From positions 4,960,001 through 5,024,000 of the forward strand of contig JAEVHH010000001.1 in the NCBI GenBank assembly GCA_017607445.1: 64,000 nt of DNA, given 5' to 3'. The position numbers and the translations under genes were made by a program. A model generated the notes under the pieces. The model ran no database searches and had not been told where the DNA came from. It saw only the letters and a program-made list of their open reading frames with translations. The first letter of the stretch is position 1; every line of letters begins with the position of its first letter. This DNA is from Histoplasma ohiense. Lineage: Eukaryota > Ascomycota > Eurotiomycetes > Onygenales > Ajellomycetaceae. Positions 12,743 through 25,112 of this stretch are shown here, piece by piece.

Positions 12743-15700
12743 CCCGTCAGCCCTTCGAATAGAGGGCCAGGTGTTGGCTTTCGAGAGCGACTAACGAAGC
12801 TCAAAATATGTATGGCACCCAGGCGTACTACCTGCAGACAAATGTAATGGGCGTGTTGAATCCCAGATATCCAGGCTCTAGAGGATTGAAGTGTTGGGAG
12901 CGTCCTCTGTCAAGATGGCACGGCGTTGTCACCTCTCCAAAGTTTTTGGCATGGGAGACAAGCTTCAGAGGTAGCTTTCAGGTTTACTATTGAGAAATAT
13001 ATTGGCCAAATATCAAGGAGGCAAGATACCAACTCAATAAAACAGAAAGACAGAAATCGAGAAGATAAGATCAATTCCTTGAAAAGAGGAGCTTGGTGAA
13101 GCTTGTATGGTAGATTCACGACCAAGGTGCGGTAAAATAAATTTTAAAATGGAAAATAACTTTGCAATTATTGAAATTTAATAAGATAAAATAGTTAAAT
13201 GGTGAAATAAACTAAATCCGTGAAGGAAGCAAAAAGAAGTGACCTCCCATTATTATTAGGTCGAGAGGGCTGGGAGATCGGGGGGATGCATGGCATCCTT
13301 TTAAAAGCTTCCCAGACAGTCGGGACAGGGCCACAAGACATAAAATAGTCTCGGCCAATAGTGATCATAATATCACATCTCCTCAAGGCATCTTGAAGGC
13401 GAAGCACAAAAAAAAATGTGTGGGGGGAGAAAGGCGGTGGGAAGAAGTCTTGAAAATACACAGCATCTTCGGGGATGAGGGAACGAAACACTGCGTCATA
13501 GGGAAATAGTTCAGTACCATGACAGCACTATTTATCATACCTGGGGTTTCAGGCACCTGGATCGAGATAGTCACAGGCGGTTCTAGGGACCGGGGGAGGG
13601 ACGGATTTTGCCTTTTTGAGTCGGGTTTGACAATTTGGCATCCACCTAGCAAATAATCATGTATCCGGGCACGTAACATCAATACAGAACTTGACCCCAT
13701 TCCACAAAACCAGTGAGATAAGCCAGGACCCATCTCCACCCAGATAGGTCGAAACTAAAAAATCCTTTGGGATCAAGGAACGACAAAATGGGAGCGTTTA
13801 CCAAGGTAGTTTATCTACGCTGCTTGTGGCGTAAGGCAAGGTAGATCGTAATTCGTACTGTCGTTTTCCGGATTGGTCAGGAAACAGCCTGTTAAGCGTG
13901 TAGTGCAAACTTCAAGGATCCTTTGCCCATTCGATTGGGACGGGATAGGGGAAGGCAAACAGGCAAGATCACCTGGCAGCGCAAGGTGCGAGCGGCATAT
14001 TTCCTGAGCTCCGACATCGATGAGGACGGCCAATAACCCGGTGCTTCCTATCTTGCGGCGTTCTCGTTACAGATCAGCCTCCACGCCTAGTCTCATTTCG
14101 CACGCTCCTATACGCTGGGCGATAAGTGGTATTCTTCTCATTGATCACCTTGGACAGAGATGGTTCGTCATGCCAGAGACCATTTCGTGCAGTTGAGGGT
14201 GGCAGATCACAGCCGCCACTTTGCTCGTATGCCGCGTGATAGAATGAGAAGAAAATTACCAGAGGAGAATTCCTGAGACCTATTTCAAATCAGGGGCAGT
14301 TGGAATGCCTTTGAACTGCAGCGAGGTCGAAAGGTGCTGTTGGCTGTTCCGGGCGGCTATCTAGGCCACAGAAAAGCACCATTGAGTACCGACACTCTGG
14401 ACGGAACGGTTCACAATAATACACCCACCATAACGTGGCTGGATATAAGTTACGAGATAGCGTAATATATTGTACGTATTGCATGACAAATATTACCCGT
14501 AGTAATATCACTGTATCTAAATGTCCTGGTGGGTGCGGTACAGGGGCACGGATGTTCAATAGCAAATCATCTCTTGTGGACCTTGTCATTTTGTGACTTG
14601 CTTGAAGCGGCTTCCTTGGTTGTTCCTTTGTTTGCATTTCTCGGTAGGTTCTTTCACATCATGATTGGTAGAAAACGGGTTTCTTACCCTCGATGGGATG
14701 AGACAACGGCATCGTTCGCTCCGTTAGTGCCGAAACTGTAAACCAAGGACAAAAAAAGAATAACAAGGGGGAAACTAAAAAGCTGGGTTTCTGATGAGTC
14801 TTAAACGACAAGCCAATATGGAATTGATCTCACTTGGATCAATCGTTTCTCTAGCGCAGACGAAACGGAATATTTTCCGAAATGTATTTGCACTTGAGGA
14901 ACGCCACAAATGGGTCTCATTGCCGATGAAAAAGGAGTGAAAAAGCTTGTTCTCCTAGAGGTCCTTGCTGCAATTGACCTCCAGGACGCCGAATTTTGGG
15001 GCAGCCTCTCGCTTTGAATAACAATACATAAGACCTCTTCTGAATCGATAATGAAATGCATGACCGGAAAGGCAATTCTCTGCAGCAGGGAGACCAGTTT
15101 CCGATGGGGTCAGATAGGCCAGCAAGAAGGCGAAGAAACGGTGCTTACAGGGGGTCGCCGTGGGAAGGGATTAATTGGTCGTTCCATTTTAATCCATGCT
15201 CTCTTAACCCCTTATTGATCTGTTCACAACTCCACATCCCAACTTCAGTTTGCCACGCTTTGAAAGAGCAGCAAGCTAGCCTCTATACTGCCAAAACTTC
15301 TTGCGGACTTCTACCAGGGAGTGGGAACCAGCCAGAATATTTCTTCCTCGAGGCCAATAGACAGGGGTTTTCATCAAGATGAGAGTTGTCCAACTGTAAG
15401 TTTGGTCATTTTAGTTGTTGCCTCGTGAGAAAGCGAGCCATCAGCGTCCCGAATCTAGAGAATTCTAGAGCCAACAGTCCCGAATCAGCCGTATGACGTA
15501 CTTCGGTGGCCGCAGGTCGAAATTCATGAGCTGCAGCTGGGCTATGTGTGCTGTCGTTGGCATCCAACCAGAAGATGACAATGACGTATGAGATCAACGG
15601 AAGGTTGATAGGATGAAAATGTCAATATGTGGGCTCAAATGAAAGATTCTGGTCCCTTAAAAATTTCCACAACGAAACGGGATCCGCAGTCTAGTATGAG

Positions 15701-18700
15701 AGAAGGGGAAAAGATCGTCGCATTGAACTACTGCTTTGTAGCAGACAAAGCGTCCTATTTTATTTAAGTTCTTCCGCTCATATTACAGATAAGCTGAGGA
15801 ACTTTAAAGCGCATCCATAAATCTCATTCAGTTTGAAGGTCATTGTCATTTCATCTGCGAGTCCGGCTCCCAAACCTGTCAGTATGAAAGCGATATAGGC
15901 AACGTGGCAGTTCACCACACGAGACGTGGATGGTGGAGTGCGTCAGTTTTGTCCTGCTGTGATTCGGATTAAGGTATCTTAATTACCCAAACCTGATTTT
16001 GCGTTCAATGAGGCGCTTAATTTGTCCAAGGACGGGGATCGTGTTGTCGAAAGCTTCAAATGATAGGAGATTTAATGTCAGGCACGCGCGAAGTAGCCAC
16101 AACGGGTGCTTGACAGGCCTGAACACCGAACATCATTCAGCGCCGACATCACAAATCTCCTCCTTGCGTGATCGGTTTGCAATAAACCAATAGGATCGCA
16201 GCCGTGGGTTGTTTCGAAACTTGGTTGGAATTTGCCTGGTTGCCTCGAGTTTACTTCCCAGCCTTGAGTATGGGAGTCCGATTCAGATCAAAAGAGCAAT
16301 TAAGTGAGGTGCATGTTCAATGTTGACAACAACCTGGGATAATTTGAGCCGCAATCAAAATTACATCAAACATCGCACACCACGAATCTTACCAAGAAAT
16401 CTCACCCACATCTCAGCGACGATCTGAAGACTTCTCCATCACTACCTCTTGACAAAGCATGTATTTGGCAAGGAAAAAAATGACAGGGAAAAGGACAGCT
16501 GAGCGTCCACGATCTTCGCAGCTCAGCTGAACTTACAGAACCCGTAACGAAGTCGGAGCCCTAACTGGGTGAAAGAACCTCGCAGAAATAAAAGTAACAT
16601 GCAGGAATCACCCTTGTGACAGGAAATTCGTATTTTGACCGCACCGAGTACCCGGATAGCCCATGCAAGCGTTGCGCAAAGTCGATTCTAATCAACTTGA
16701 CCCAGTCGCCCGGGACGTTTTGCCAGGTCTGGTGGTTCAGCCATCTCGAGCTGAACGTTTCGTATCTGGTTTTGACATTTCGAATGAGTGGAGTTTTAAT
16801 TCTCCATTGGCCAATTTAAACTATGACAGCTGGCATCATTGATTGGCTATTTATCGAAATTTTCATTTCATTTGTCAAGGTTAAAAAACACCGCCACGCT
16901 TGGGAGTCCAGTTCAAACTACAATAATAATGAAGCTGGCGTGATGCAAGACGAACTGAAAGTAAAGATATCAAGCGGTGAAGCTGCCAAGTTTATGTGAG
17001 TGTCGCCAGATCGTCATCGCCCCGCCCCACCAGGGAAAACGTGGAGGGAGTTCGATTATCATTGTCGAATGACTACAGAGAGGTTTTCCACCAAAGGAGA
17101 ATTAATGACCAACCTCCTTCCCCGTGTCGAAATTTCGTGTGACGTGACGTACAAGCCCGAACCAAACCCATTTTGGAGGGCATTGAGCAAGAATTATTCA
17201 ACCAGTTCTGGACACATCTCGAGGGAAATATGGAAATGCTCAAGAACGACTGCCACTCGCATTGTGGGCCAAAAATTCCAAAACAAACCGAGTTTGGCCC
17301 AACAAATGGCCCCGGCGCTACAGTGGCGCCCCAAGTGTGAGCAGATTAAATTTCTGGCATTGGCAGTGCGCCCATTTTTCCCGCTGATAATAAAACACAC
17401 CCAACCTGGGACATTCGTGTAGGACTGCGCTGGCCACGGGTAGGTAGGCTAAACAAATATCGTTATTGATCTTTATTCGGATTTAAGAAGCTGCCATTGA
17501 GGCTCGAAACTATCGATCCGTAATTTGGAAACCGAAGTTGGAATTGCAGAATACAGCGAGGGTTCGATTATGAGGCATCCCCTTATGGGCTGTCAATCGG
17601 TTCTTCGTATCTTTCCAGTCAAACCTTAAAGTTTTCCCGGGTACAAGGGTCCGGTCCCGCGGCGACGGATCCTTAGCGCTGGGTCCACATAGCGCATACC
17701 CAAGCAATGACTAGTGAGATACCTCCGGCCCTGACATCCGTCGTCCGATGTTCTGTGCTTCATGCCCCCTATGTGGAATGGTACGTGACCTAAATTCACT
17801 GGGATGCGACTAGTAGGATATATACTCCGTACCCAGTATCGAGACAGTTTCAGTTTCAACATCAATATGACCGGTACTGTCACGTTCTGTATGGAAATGT
17901 CGTTTTCTCATTCGTCGTTGGTAGGGTCTCTTTTCAGCAGTGCTTGCAGCGCAACCTTGGAATGAACACCAGGTCTTCATTCGCCAACTTCCCTGACCAA
18001 TCAATTCAAGCAGCTCAAAAATAGAATACCTCATGAACTCACATTCCGACGTTCCGTGTGGTCATGAAGAGCAATTCCACTATTACTCCCATCATTTTTC
18101 GCAGTCTGTCTGAATGCGCATTGGATAAAGATCAACGGAGCGGGCAAGTCCTTTTTGCGTTGTTCTGGATGTGAGGATGAGTAGGAGGGGTGATAACCTC
18201 TGTCTCGCGAACATCCTCGTTGCGGGTTGAGGTCTTGTTGATATCAGCGGCCAATGCGTCGTTACGCGTCCACGGTGGAAACCTGCTCTCGGGATTTTTC
18301 GATTCAATTCTCATTGCCGAAAAAGGTTATTGTCCGTCTTCGTGAATTTTTAAAAACCGCATCAACCTGGGACAACTGGGCGATGTGTGTTTCCACTTAC
18401 GATAAACAATTCCTCCCAGGCAGCAGAACTTCGGCGGACTAAGAAGATAAAGGAAAGCAAGGTTGGGAGAGCTAAAAAATAAAAATAAAAATAAAAATAA
18501 AAATAAAAAATAACAAGAAACCATTAGCAAAGATAATCGACTTGTGAGCTGCCTTCTTCAAAAAAGAAGGTGAAACTCTTATTCGGCAATTGAGCATTTG
18601 ACTGGACAAGGTCCACGGCGCCCGAGTTCAACAAGCCCCCCACCACTCTATCAATATGATGGTCATGTGCATCAAGTGCATCAAAAAACTTCATCAAAAA

Positions 18701-20150
18701 CTGGTTCTAATACGTGTTCACTGCTCACTCTTCCTCTAGGCCGCTCGGATTCCAAAAGGCTGAGGATGGTCGGAGCCCGGAAAACCGGCGAATCCTGGAG
18801 TGAAACTGATTCGGCACATGCAGATATGCTGAAGAATCTTTCTGATAACAATCTCCAAAGCTTGTGCTGGAAGGATATTCTTCCCGCCTAATTGGCTGGT
18901 TGCATATCATGTCAATCATGGGCTGAAACAAAGCAACTGCTCGCGACCGCCGTCGCCCTTCGCGCTTTATCCATCCGGACCTTATTCCCACCGAACAACT
19001 CATCTCCTCCATGAAGCAGATCTTGCATTCGAAGAACTGAGGTGCTGGAAATACGAAGAAGGTGTCATTCACGATTATTGCACTTCAGGCTGCAGGCGCC
19101 TCGTTGCATTGATCCGATCTCGCATTCCATCGAGAGATATCAATGGCTGAGAGGCAATGGCAATTTTAGATATGACTGGGGCGATGTACCATTTTCCACT
19201 GCGCCGGCGTTGTTTGCAGGCGCTCTTATTCTTATAACCACTGCCTGACAGGCCAGCGTCATTGACGATGAATTGGCAGTTTTGGTTCAGTGAAATAGCC
19301 TGATACTACCAATGACCGTGAAGCACAATGCTATGGAAACGCGGAGACCTCGGATCAGGCAACAAAAACCCCACAAGGCAAAACTTCACTTCAAAGCTAT
19401 CAAATAGAGAGAATGAGAGTTATGTCTTTTATTCCAAAGCTGTTTCTCTGTTTACCTTCCGATTCTGCGACCTATCCCCAATACCCCATAACTAGCATAT
19501 GCAGTGAGTTTTAACCTTGTAGCTCTCTTTCGCCCCTACTCTGGCTTCCTTTGTTATGGTGGGGTTGGGGTTTGAATGCGGTCATATTTCCGCGTAAAAG
19601 TAATACTAGTCCTTGGTCACATAACTCTCAAGTTGTGGGAAATAATTCAACTTCAACCAAATGAAATAAAATATAATAAAATGTTCAAAAACTCTTATTT
19701 GCGCCTCCCGATGGAGTTCGGCAACCTCCATCCTGCTTTGCATATTAATTGAAGAGCTTATTGAGACCTGTCATCTGCGCCTGCAGCATCCATGGATCGT
19801 GTTGGGGGGTTTGGATTGGTTCGTCCCCTCTACTACCAGCATGGCGCTGGTGTGAGAGAGCTCTTTTGCCCCAGTGACCTAACAGATCGAACATCGATCA
19901 CGACTTTGTATTATGTAATTTAAAATATCACGTGTTACGGCCTCAAAAATTGAAACTTTGACGAAGTCGATATCGATGTTGGGCTCCATTTGGCGACTCT
20001 CAAGATGCGAATGAAAGGACGCATTGGACACCTCCTGTCTATCTCCACTCTCTCATTAGCTAACTGAGGGCACAGGAAATGAAATAAACTCTAAAATAAA
20101 CCAGTTGTCCTGATATACAGCCTGGTTTATTAGCGTGGTGGAAACCAAGT
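12743..20150. other. 7.4-kb gene-poor stretch
   Basis: No gene recognised on either strand. The longest frames (13383-13739 -, 14290-14637 -, 17000-17422 +, 18598-18891 +) have no recognisable domain and no supporting splice signals. An (AAAAT)n tract lies at about 18473-18512. Local pyrimidine-rich and A/T-rich patches are the only other structure noticed. Confidence 0.5.
18473..18512. repeat. (AAAAT)n microsatellite
   Basis: About seven imperfect copies of a five-base A/T unit in the gene-poor stretch. Confidence 0.85.
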
Positions 20151-21872
20151 ATGAGCCTGGGAAATGGCATGTCGTTGCTAAGGCCGACTCTAATGCCATT
20201 TCTATACCCCACGTTGTCAAGATCCATACGTAAATCAGTTTCCGTGACCGTCTCAAGCCGCAAATTAGTGCGGTATTCCTCTGAGGGCGCTGGACGTCTT
20301 AACGGCGCCGTACATCCACTCGGCGAGACCAGATTTTCCCACCAGGCGATATTAGCCACAGGCAAATCCGTGGATAAGAACCACTTAAATCCCTCTCCAT
20401 CTGATTATTCCCGCTCGATTTTCCAGGACCGCTGCACATTAACGCTCCACGCTGGGTCGGGGGGGAACGGCTGCGTTTCATTCCTCCGAGAAAAGTATAT
20501 TGATGACGGACCCGCAAACGGAGGAGATGGCGGGAGCGGAGGAAATATATTCATACAGGCGGTTGAGGGTGAAACCAGTCTCCACAAGTTGGCTCGAAGA
20601 GGAATAATCAAGGCTGGACATGGTCGAAGTGGCCAAGGGAAGTCTCGCGGCGGGCAGCGAGGCAAGGATGTGCTGTTACAGGTGCCCGTAGGAACTGTCA
20701 TCCGCGAGATCGGGCGGCTTGATCCTTTGGTTGAGGAAGAGCGTCGGTTGGCACAACTTATCCGTGAAATTGGAAAAGAGGAGGGAATGCGCGCTGCATC
20801 GGAGCGCCGGGAACGATGGGTCTTTTATCCTGGTTCGCAGCCTTCGGATTTTCTCACAGAAGACTTTCCAGTGCTACCACCAGCCCGTCGCTCAGCGCTA
20901 GCGGCTTCTCAACCTAAAAAGCCTATATACCTTGATCTCTCAGAGCATATGCCAGAACCGATATTGCTGGCCGCAGGGGCGGTCGGTGGTCTAGGAAATC
21001 CGAATTTTGTATCCAACACAAACACAAAACCCAGGTTTGCAACCAGGGGTGAAAAGGGTCTCAAGCTAGAGCTTGAGTTCGAACTTAAATTACTGGCTGA
21101 TGTTGGTCTTGTTGGATTACCAAATGCTGGGAAAAGTACCCTACTTCGTTCGATTACGAACAGTCGGACACGGGTTGGAAATTGGGCATTCACTACGCTC
21201 TCGCCGAATATCGGGACCGTTGTGATTGATGATCACTCTGGACGTCCTTTTCTCGAGTCAAAACCCGGGCATCCTCGGCGAACCCATTTCACCATTGCGG
21301 ATATTCCAGGGTTGATAGAGGGAGCACATTTGGATAAGGGCCTTGGCCTTGGCTTTCTTCGCCACATCGAACGAGCAGGAATCCTCGCGTTCGTAATTGA
21401 CCTGAGCGCGGGCGATGCTGTCCAAGCGCTAAAAGGGCTTTGGCGGGAACTATATGAGTACAACCGCCTTCGAGAGAGAAAATTGAACATCCAAGCAGAG
21501 GAGCGGCTAGTTTCGTGGATCCCACTAGATGACCACCCTCCAGAGCAATTCCTCGATGAGTTCGGCGCGCAGCACCTAACACCACCCACCTTGACTCCAT
21601 CAAAACGAGACGTCTCTGCCAAGAATCTTCCGCCTATGTATACAAAGCCGTGGTTTGTCATCGCGACCAAGGCGGACCTTCCAGGAACTCAAGAGAACTA
21701 TATAGCCTTGCGTTCTTATCTGGAAGAAATCGAAAAGGGAAGTGTGGAACATCCATCCGGCCAGCCAAATGCGTGGCGAGGCAAGTTGTATTCCATCCCT
21801 GTTAGCGCTATCAATGCGCAAGGAGTCAATTCCATACCGGAGAGAGTTGTTCGATTGTTAGACGGCTATTGA
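20151..21872 (+). CDS. MTG2: mitochondrial Obg-family GTPase (MTG2 type)
   Basis: GTP-binding protein of the Obg/CgtA family; yeast Mtg2 acts in assembly of the mitochondrial large ribosomal subunit on the inner membrane. It is a single exon of 573 residues. The first 45 residues are basic and Ser-rich with no acidic residue until SEGAGR, fitting a mitochondrial presequence. The glycine-rich Obg fold starts near residue 93 (LHAGSGGNG, GGDGGSGGN) and continues near 265-310. An insertion of about 75 mainly charged residues (185-260) interrupts it. G motifs: GLPNAGKST at 322-330, TTLSPNIG near 348-355, DIPGLIEGAH at 384-393, TKAD at 506-509 and SA near 552. All key residues are present. Divergence from yeast Mtg2 cannot be judged without alignment, but the family call is secure. 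Confidence 0.95.
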   Translation: MSLGNGMSLLRPTLMPFLYPTLSRSIRKSVSVTVSSRKLVRYSSEGAGRLNGAVHPLGETRFSHQAILATGKSVDKNHLNPSPSDYSRSIFQDRCTLTLHAGSGGNGCVSFLREKYIDDGPANGGDGGSGGNIFIQAVEGETSLHKLARRGIIKAGHGRSGQGKSRGGQRGKDVLLQVPVGTVIREIGRLDPLVEEERRLAQLIREIGKEEGMRAASERRERWVFYPGSQPSDFLTEDFPVLPPARRSALAASQPKKPIYLDLSEHMPEPILLAAGAVGGLGNPNFVSNTNTKPRFATRGEKGLKLELEFELKLLADVGLVGLPNAGKSTLLRSITNSRTRVGNWAFTTLSPNIGTVVIDDHSGRPFLESKPGHPRRTHFTIADIPGLIEGAHLDKGLGLGFLRHIERAGILAFVIDLSAGDAVQALKGLWRELYEYNRLRERKLNIQAEERLVSWIPLDDHPPEQFLDEFGAQHLTPPTLTPSKRDVSAKNLPPMYTKPWFVIATKADLPGTQENYIALRSYLEEIEKGSVEHPSGQPNAWRGKLYSIPVSAINAQGVNSIPERVVRLLDGY

Positions 21873-22192
21873 TATGTAATAACACCTGGTGTTCTGGGTC
21901 GGATTGTTGTGTGGGTTTGGGTACAATAGAATATACTAGCATTTTTTCATACAGATTCATGGATATCTATAGATAGCTATGTAGGACAATGGTATACGTC
22001 TTTTTATCGCCTGCCGTATTTCATCAAAACTGATAACGGATGGCAACTATATTAATCCTCAACTGAAAACCAGCCCTAAATGGTGTCATTGGGAGGGAGG
22101 AAAAGATATTTTCCGGGCTGGCGCTTGGTCACATCCACAGGGCTCGCCGCCAACAATCTTTTTCAACAGGTGTGCCCTTTTGACGTGACCCG
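21873..22192 (+). other. intergenic between two tandem + genes
   Basis: 320 bp holding the Obg GTPase 3' end and the JmjC gene promoter. No further feature was seen. Confidence 0.5.
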
Positions 22193-23983
22193 ATGCAATC
22201 AATACACCGTTTGACTCGTCAAGCCTTGTCCACTATATCGTCGCCATCCCCAGATGATCCGATCTGCGAATGTTTCGATGGTGACACTGGGAAGCTCATT
22301 TCAGCTCTCCTTCAGAACACTGACAATGCTCTTGCCCTCGCGGACAGTAAACTACGCGTGTTTCCATTCAAAGACGTGAAGGATTGCTGGAGACGGCTCT
22401 ATACAGACGCTAGCATCGTAAAAGCATGCTGCACAATAGAAAAACATCTACATGACGATGACACCAGTGAGGTCGATTGCCGTAAATTGGAGGAACGAGA
22501 GCAGCAAGAATTTGACAACCCGACATCGAAAGGCGGGCAACACCATAAATATGACATGAATGACCGCACGATCAGTCCGGATTCGCTGTGGCTGTCACCC
22601 GTTATCCATACCCTGGATAGAGCACTGATCATGACCCGCGCTCCGCGTAGAGAATTTCTTGTTGAATCACTTATTGCATGCTTGCAGGACATGACAGATT
22701 CTCATTCCTCGACAAGGCCATTCGCCCTCTTCTTTGACAAACTCGACCTGTTCAAGGTCCACCCTGAAATTGAGCAAGAGGAGCAGCCACCACGAAAACG
22801 CAGGAAACTAATAACTTCCCCACTGTTCCCCCCAGACATAGCTCCCGCTCCACGCCTGGAACGTCCAATTCGTACTGTCACTGCCCCATCCCTCGAACAT
22901 TTCATAGAGCATATGAACAATGTTCGCACACCACTAGTCATCGTGGATGCAGTGAGCCACTGGCCTGCGCTCTCGACACGGCCCTGGTCGTCTCTAGAGT
23001 ACTGGGCCCAGCGGACGTATGACGGCCGGAGACTAGTCCCCGTCGAGGTGGGCAGGTCCTACACTGATGAAGGATGGGGGCAGCGTATCATCCCATTCGG
23101 AGAGTTTGTGCGGGACTACCTATGGAGGATCGAGAGTAGTGGTCAGGATTCAGGTGACGGAAAGGAGAATGGTGGTGAAAATTGCCATGTAGCGAATACT
23201 GGGGATCCAGTAGACAGAGGAGCAGGAGGACAGACGGGCTATATGGCACAGCATGATTTACTGGCGCAGATACCTGCGCTGAGGAAGGATATCTGTATAC
23301 CAGACTACTGCTATACAGATCCGCCAACGCCGGAACCCGGAACGCCCTTGCATGACAAAAGATTGCGCGAGAGACTGGCTCGAGATAAAGACGAACAGTC
23401 AAAAAAGAGTAGCAGGAATATTTTGGGTGATCCAGAACAAGATCAGGATCAAGGTGGGAAGTCTACAGACAGCGGCGATGATGGCGGGGAAGCGATCGAT
23501 ACCATCTGTGATCCAGTCATTAATACATGGATAGGACCCTCGTGGACGATATCCCCATTACATCATGATCCGTACCATAACATCCTCGTGCAAGTTGTCG
23601 GACAGAAATATATTCGGCTCTACTCTCCCCATACACCCGCATCGCAAATATATCCTCGCGGTATGGAGGTTGTCAACCCCGCCTCCTCTCCACAGCAACA
23701 GCAGCAACAGGAAGACAAAGAAAAAGACACTTGTGGGTCAACGCCGACACCAACGCAACCTCAGCAAATTGACATGTCCAATACCTCACAAGTTGATCTG
23801 GCGGCCATCGAACTGTCCCCAGCTGAGTCCGAGACCTGGGAGTCGATGTGGCCTGGATTCTCAAATGCAGAGTATGTAGAGACTATTTTGAAGGAAGGAG
23901 AGTGTTTGTATATACCTATAGGCTGGTGGCATTATGTGCGCGGCTTGCAAGCGGGCGTCAGTGTAAGTTTTTGGTGGAAGTAG
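22193..23983 (+). CDS. JmjC-domain 2-oxoglutarate oxygenase (KDM8/JMJD5-like)
   Basis: Probable Fe(II)/2-oxoglutarate-dependent hydroxylase with a cupin-type JmjC domain; substrate unknown (protein hydroxylation or histone demethylation in the family). Single exon, 596 residues, ATG at 22193. The N-terminal 220 residues carry no recognised motif. The cupin part begins with a segment related to FIEHMNNVRTPLVIVDAVSHWPA, continues with GYMAQHDLLAQIP, and has the first iron-binding triplet at H457-H458-D459 (LHHDPYHNILVQVVGQKYI). The distal histidine is H580 in GWWHYVRGL, close to the C terminus. An acidic, Gly- and Asp-rich spacer (about 395-440) and a Gln run (QQQQQQ) with a Glu/Lys patch are inserted in loops. 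Metal ligands are intact, so activity is plausible. A tRNA wybutosine-type (TYW5/JMJD5-like) oxygenase is a close alternative. Confidence 0.88.
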   Translation: MQSIHRLTRQALSTISSPSPDDPICECFDGDTGKLISALLQNTDNALALADSKLRVFPFKDVKDCWRRLYTDASIVKACCTIEKHLHDDDTSEVDCRKLEEREQQEFDNPTSKGGQHHKYDMNDRTISPDSLWLSPVIHTLDRALIMTRAPRREFLVESLIACLQDMTDSHSSTRPFALFFDKLDLFKVHPEIEQEEQPPRKRRKLITSPLFPPDIAPAPRLERPIRTVTAPSLEHFIEHMNNVRTPLVIVDAVSHWPALSTRPWSSLEYWAQRTYDGRRLVPVEVGRSYTDEGWGQRIIPFGEFVRDYLWRIESSGQDSGDGKENGGENCHVANTGDPVDRGAGGQTGYMAQHDLLAQIPALRKDICIPDYCYTDPPTPEPGTPLHDKRLRERLARDKDEQSKKSSRNILGDPEQDQDQGGKSTDSGDDGGEAIDTICDPVINTWIGPSWTISPLHHDPYHNILVQVVGQKYIRLYSPHTPASQIYPRGMEVVNPASSPQQQQQQEDKEKDTCGSTPTPTQPQQIDMSNTSQVDLAAIELSPAESETWESMWPGFSNAEYVETILKEGECLYIPIGWWHYVRGLQAGVSVSFWWK

Positions 23984-25112
23984 GATTGTTGGTCTTAAAA
24001 CGTCCCTTGTTGGGAGAATACATATATACCCCCAGGCTATTTTAGCAAACAGGGCCTAACATTACGAGGATATAAGTGTATTGAGCATTTGGGAGCGAAC
24101 GAATGCGGCTACTACGCGTTTTTTCGCGCTGTGGAGAAACATGTCACTCAGCAGGTGCTGACGCAGTCGGTGACTGCGGTCGATGGTACGGTGGTCTGAC
24201 TCCCCTTGGAGATTATCCAGTTTCCGTCTGCTGCCATTCCGACTCTCCAAGGTGTGTAGGGATTATTACGGAAACGAGGGAGGTGGTTGATAAGTTTAAT
24301 AGGGACAGGGAGGCGGGGCTTGTGTGAGGGTACTATGATGATGTATGTCGGGTGTAATGGATTAGTCTATACGGCCAAATCGCTTTCTTCTAGTGCCATT
24401 TTCATGTTTGAATTATTCTCAGATATTTTTAAATCTTCAGATAGTCTATTGGAATGGTGAGATGTGACCCCTGCGGTACATCCAAAAAAACATTCTCATA
24501 TTATTCTTGAGCGAAAATTGAAGCCGAAGTCGAATTGCTATCGAGTGGAGTTGGAGGGTGTGTACATAATCTGCTCTAACGTGCTCCTTGGTTGGAAGCT
24601 CCTCACGCATGGGAAAAGACCAATAGCAAAATCCATTCCAAAACGCCCATCAGTGAAAATTAAATATGCGACTAAAGCGAACAAAAGGGAAATGAAAGCC
24701 AATTCATACCAATGTTGAGATGAAGGATGAACACAAAAGCAAAAAGGAAAAGGAAAAGAAAAGAGAGAGAGAAAAAAAAAACAGCAAGAAGACAAGTATT
24801 AGGCAAAAATCAATCACCGTCTTTTCCTTCGCTTCCCTACTTCTGATGCATTCTATTCGCCGTTAACCAAACTTTATACCAATTGAGCCAATTGGCAAAA
24901 GCAAACATAATCAGCATTGGCATTTCATAGCGGGAGGTCTGTTGCCTCCTTCATCTTTTCCTTTCTCTTTCTCTATAGCCCATATGTATGTAATTACCGT
25001 CTCCTTGATAGGCCGATTATTTATCGACCGAAGAACACTGCGCGGACAAACCATTAACCCGAACATTTCTCTTGAAGCACAGAAGAGAAATGAATAGTAA
25101 ACAATGAAGTCA
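23984..25112. other. convergent intergenic region
   Basis: About 1.1 kb between the 3' ends of the JmjC gene and the homeodomain gene. Short frames at 24103-24327 and 24464-24795 look like chance. Both 3' UTRs and terminators should lie here. Confidence 0.5.

Noticed and set aside
13383..13739. 118-codon minus-strand frame
   Set aside because: No recognisable family and no similar frame nearby.
17000..17422. 140-codon + frame in the gene desert
   Set aside because: No domain, no signal, no splice support; frames of this length occur by chance in 7 kb.
20405..21670. Several antisense frames of 94-145 codons
   Set aside because: Shadows of the Obg GTPase coding sequence on the opposite strand.
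22702..23402. Antisense frames opposite the JmjC gene
   Set aside because: Shadows of a conserved coding region; low complexity mirrors the sense strand.
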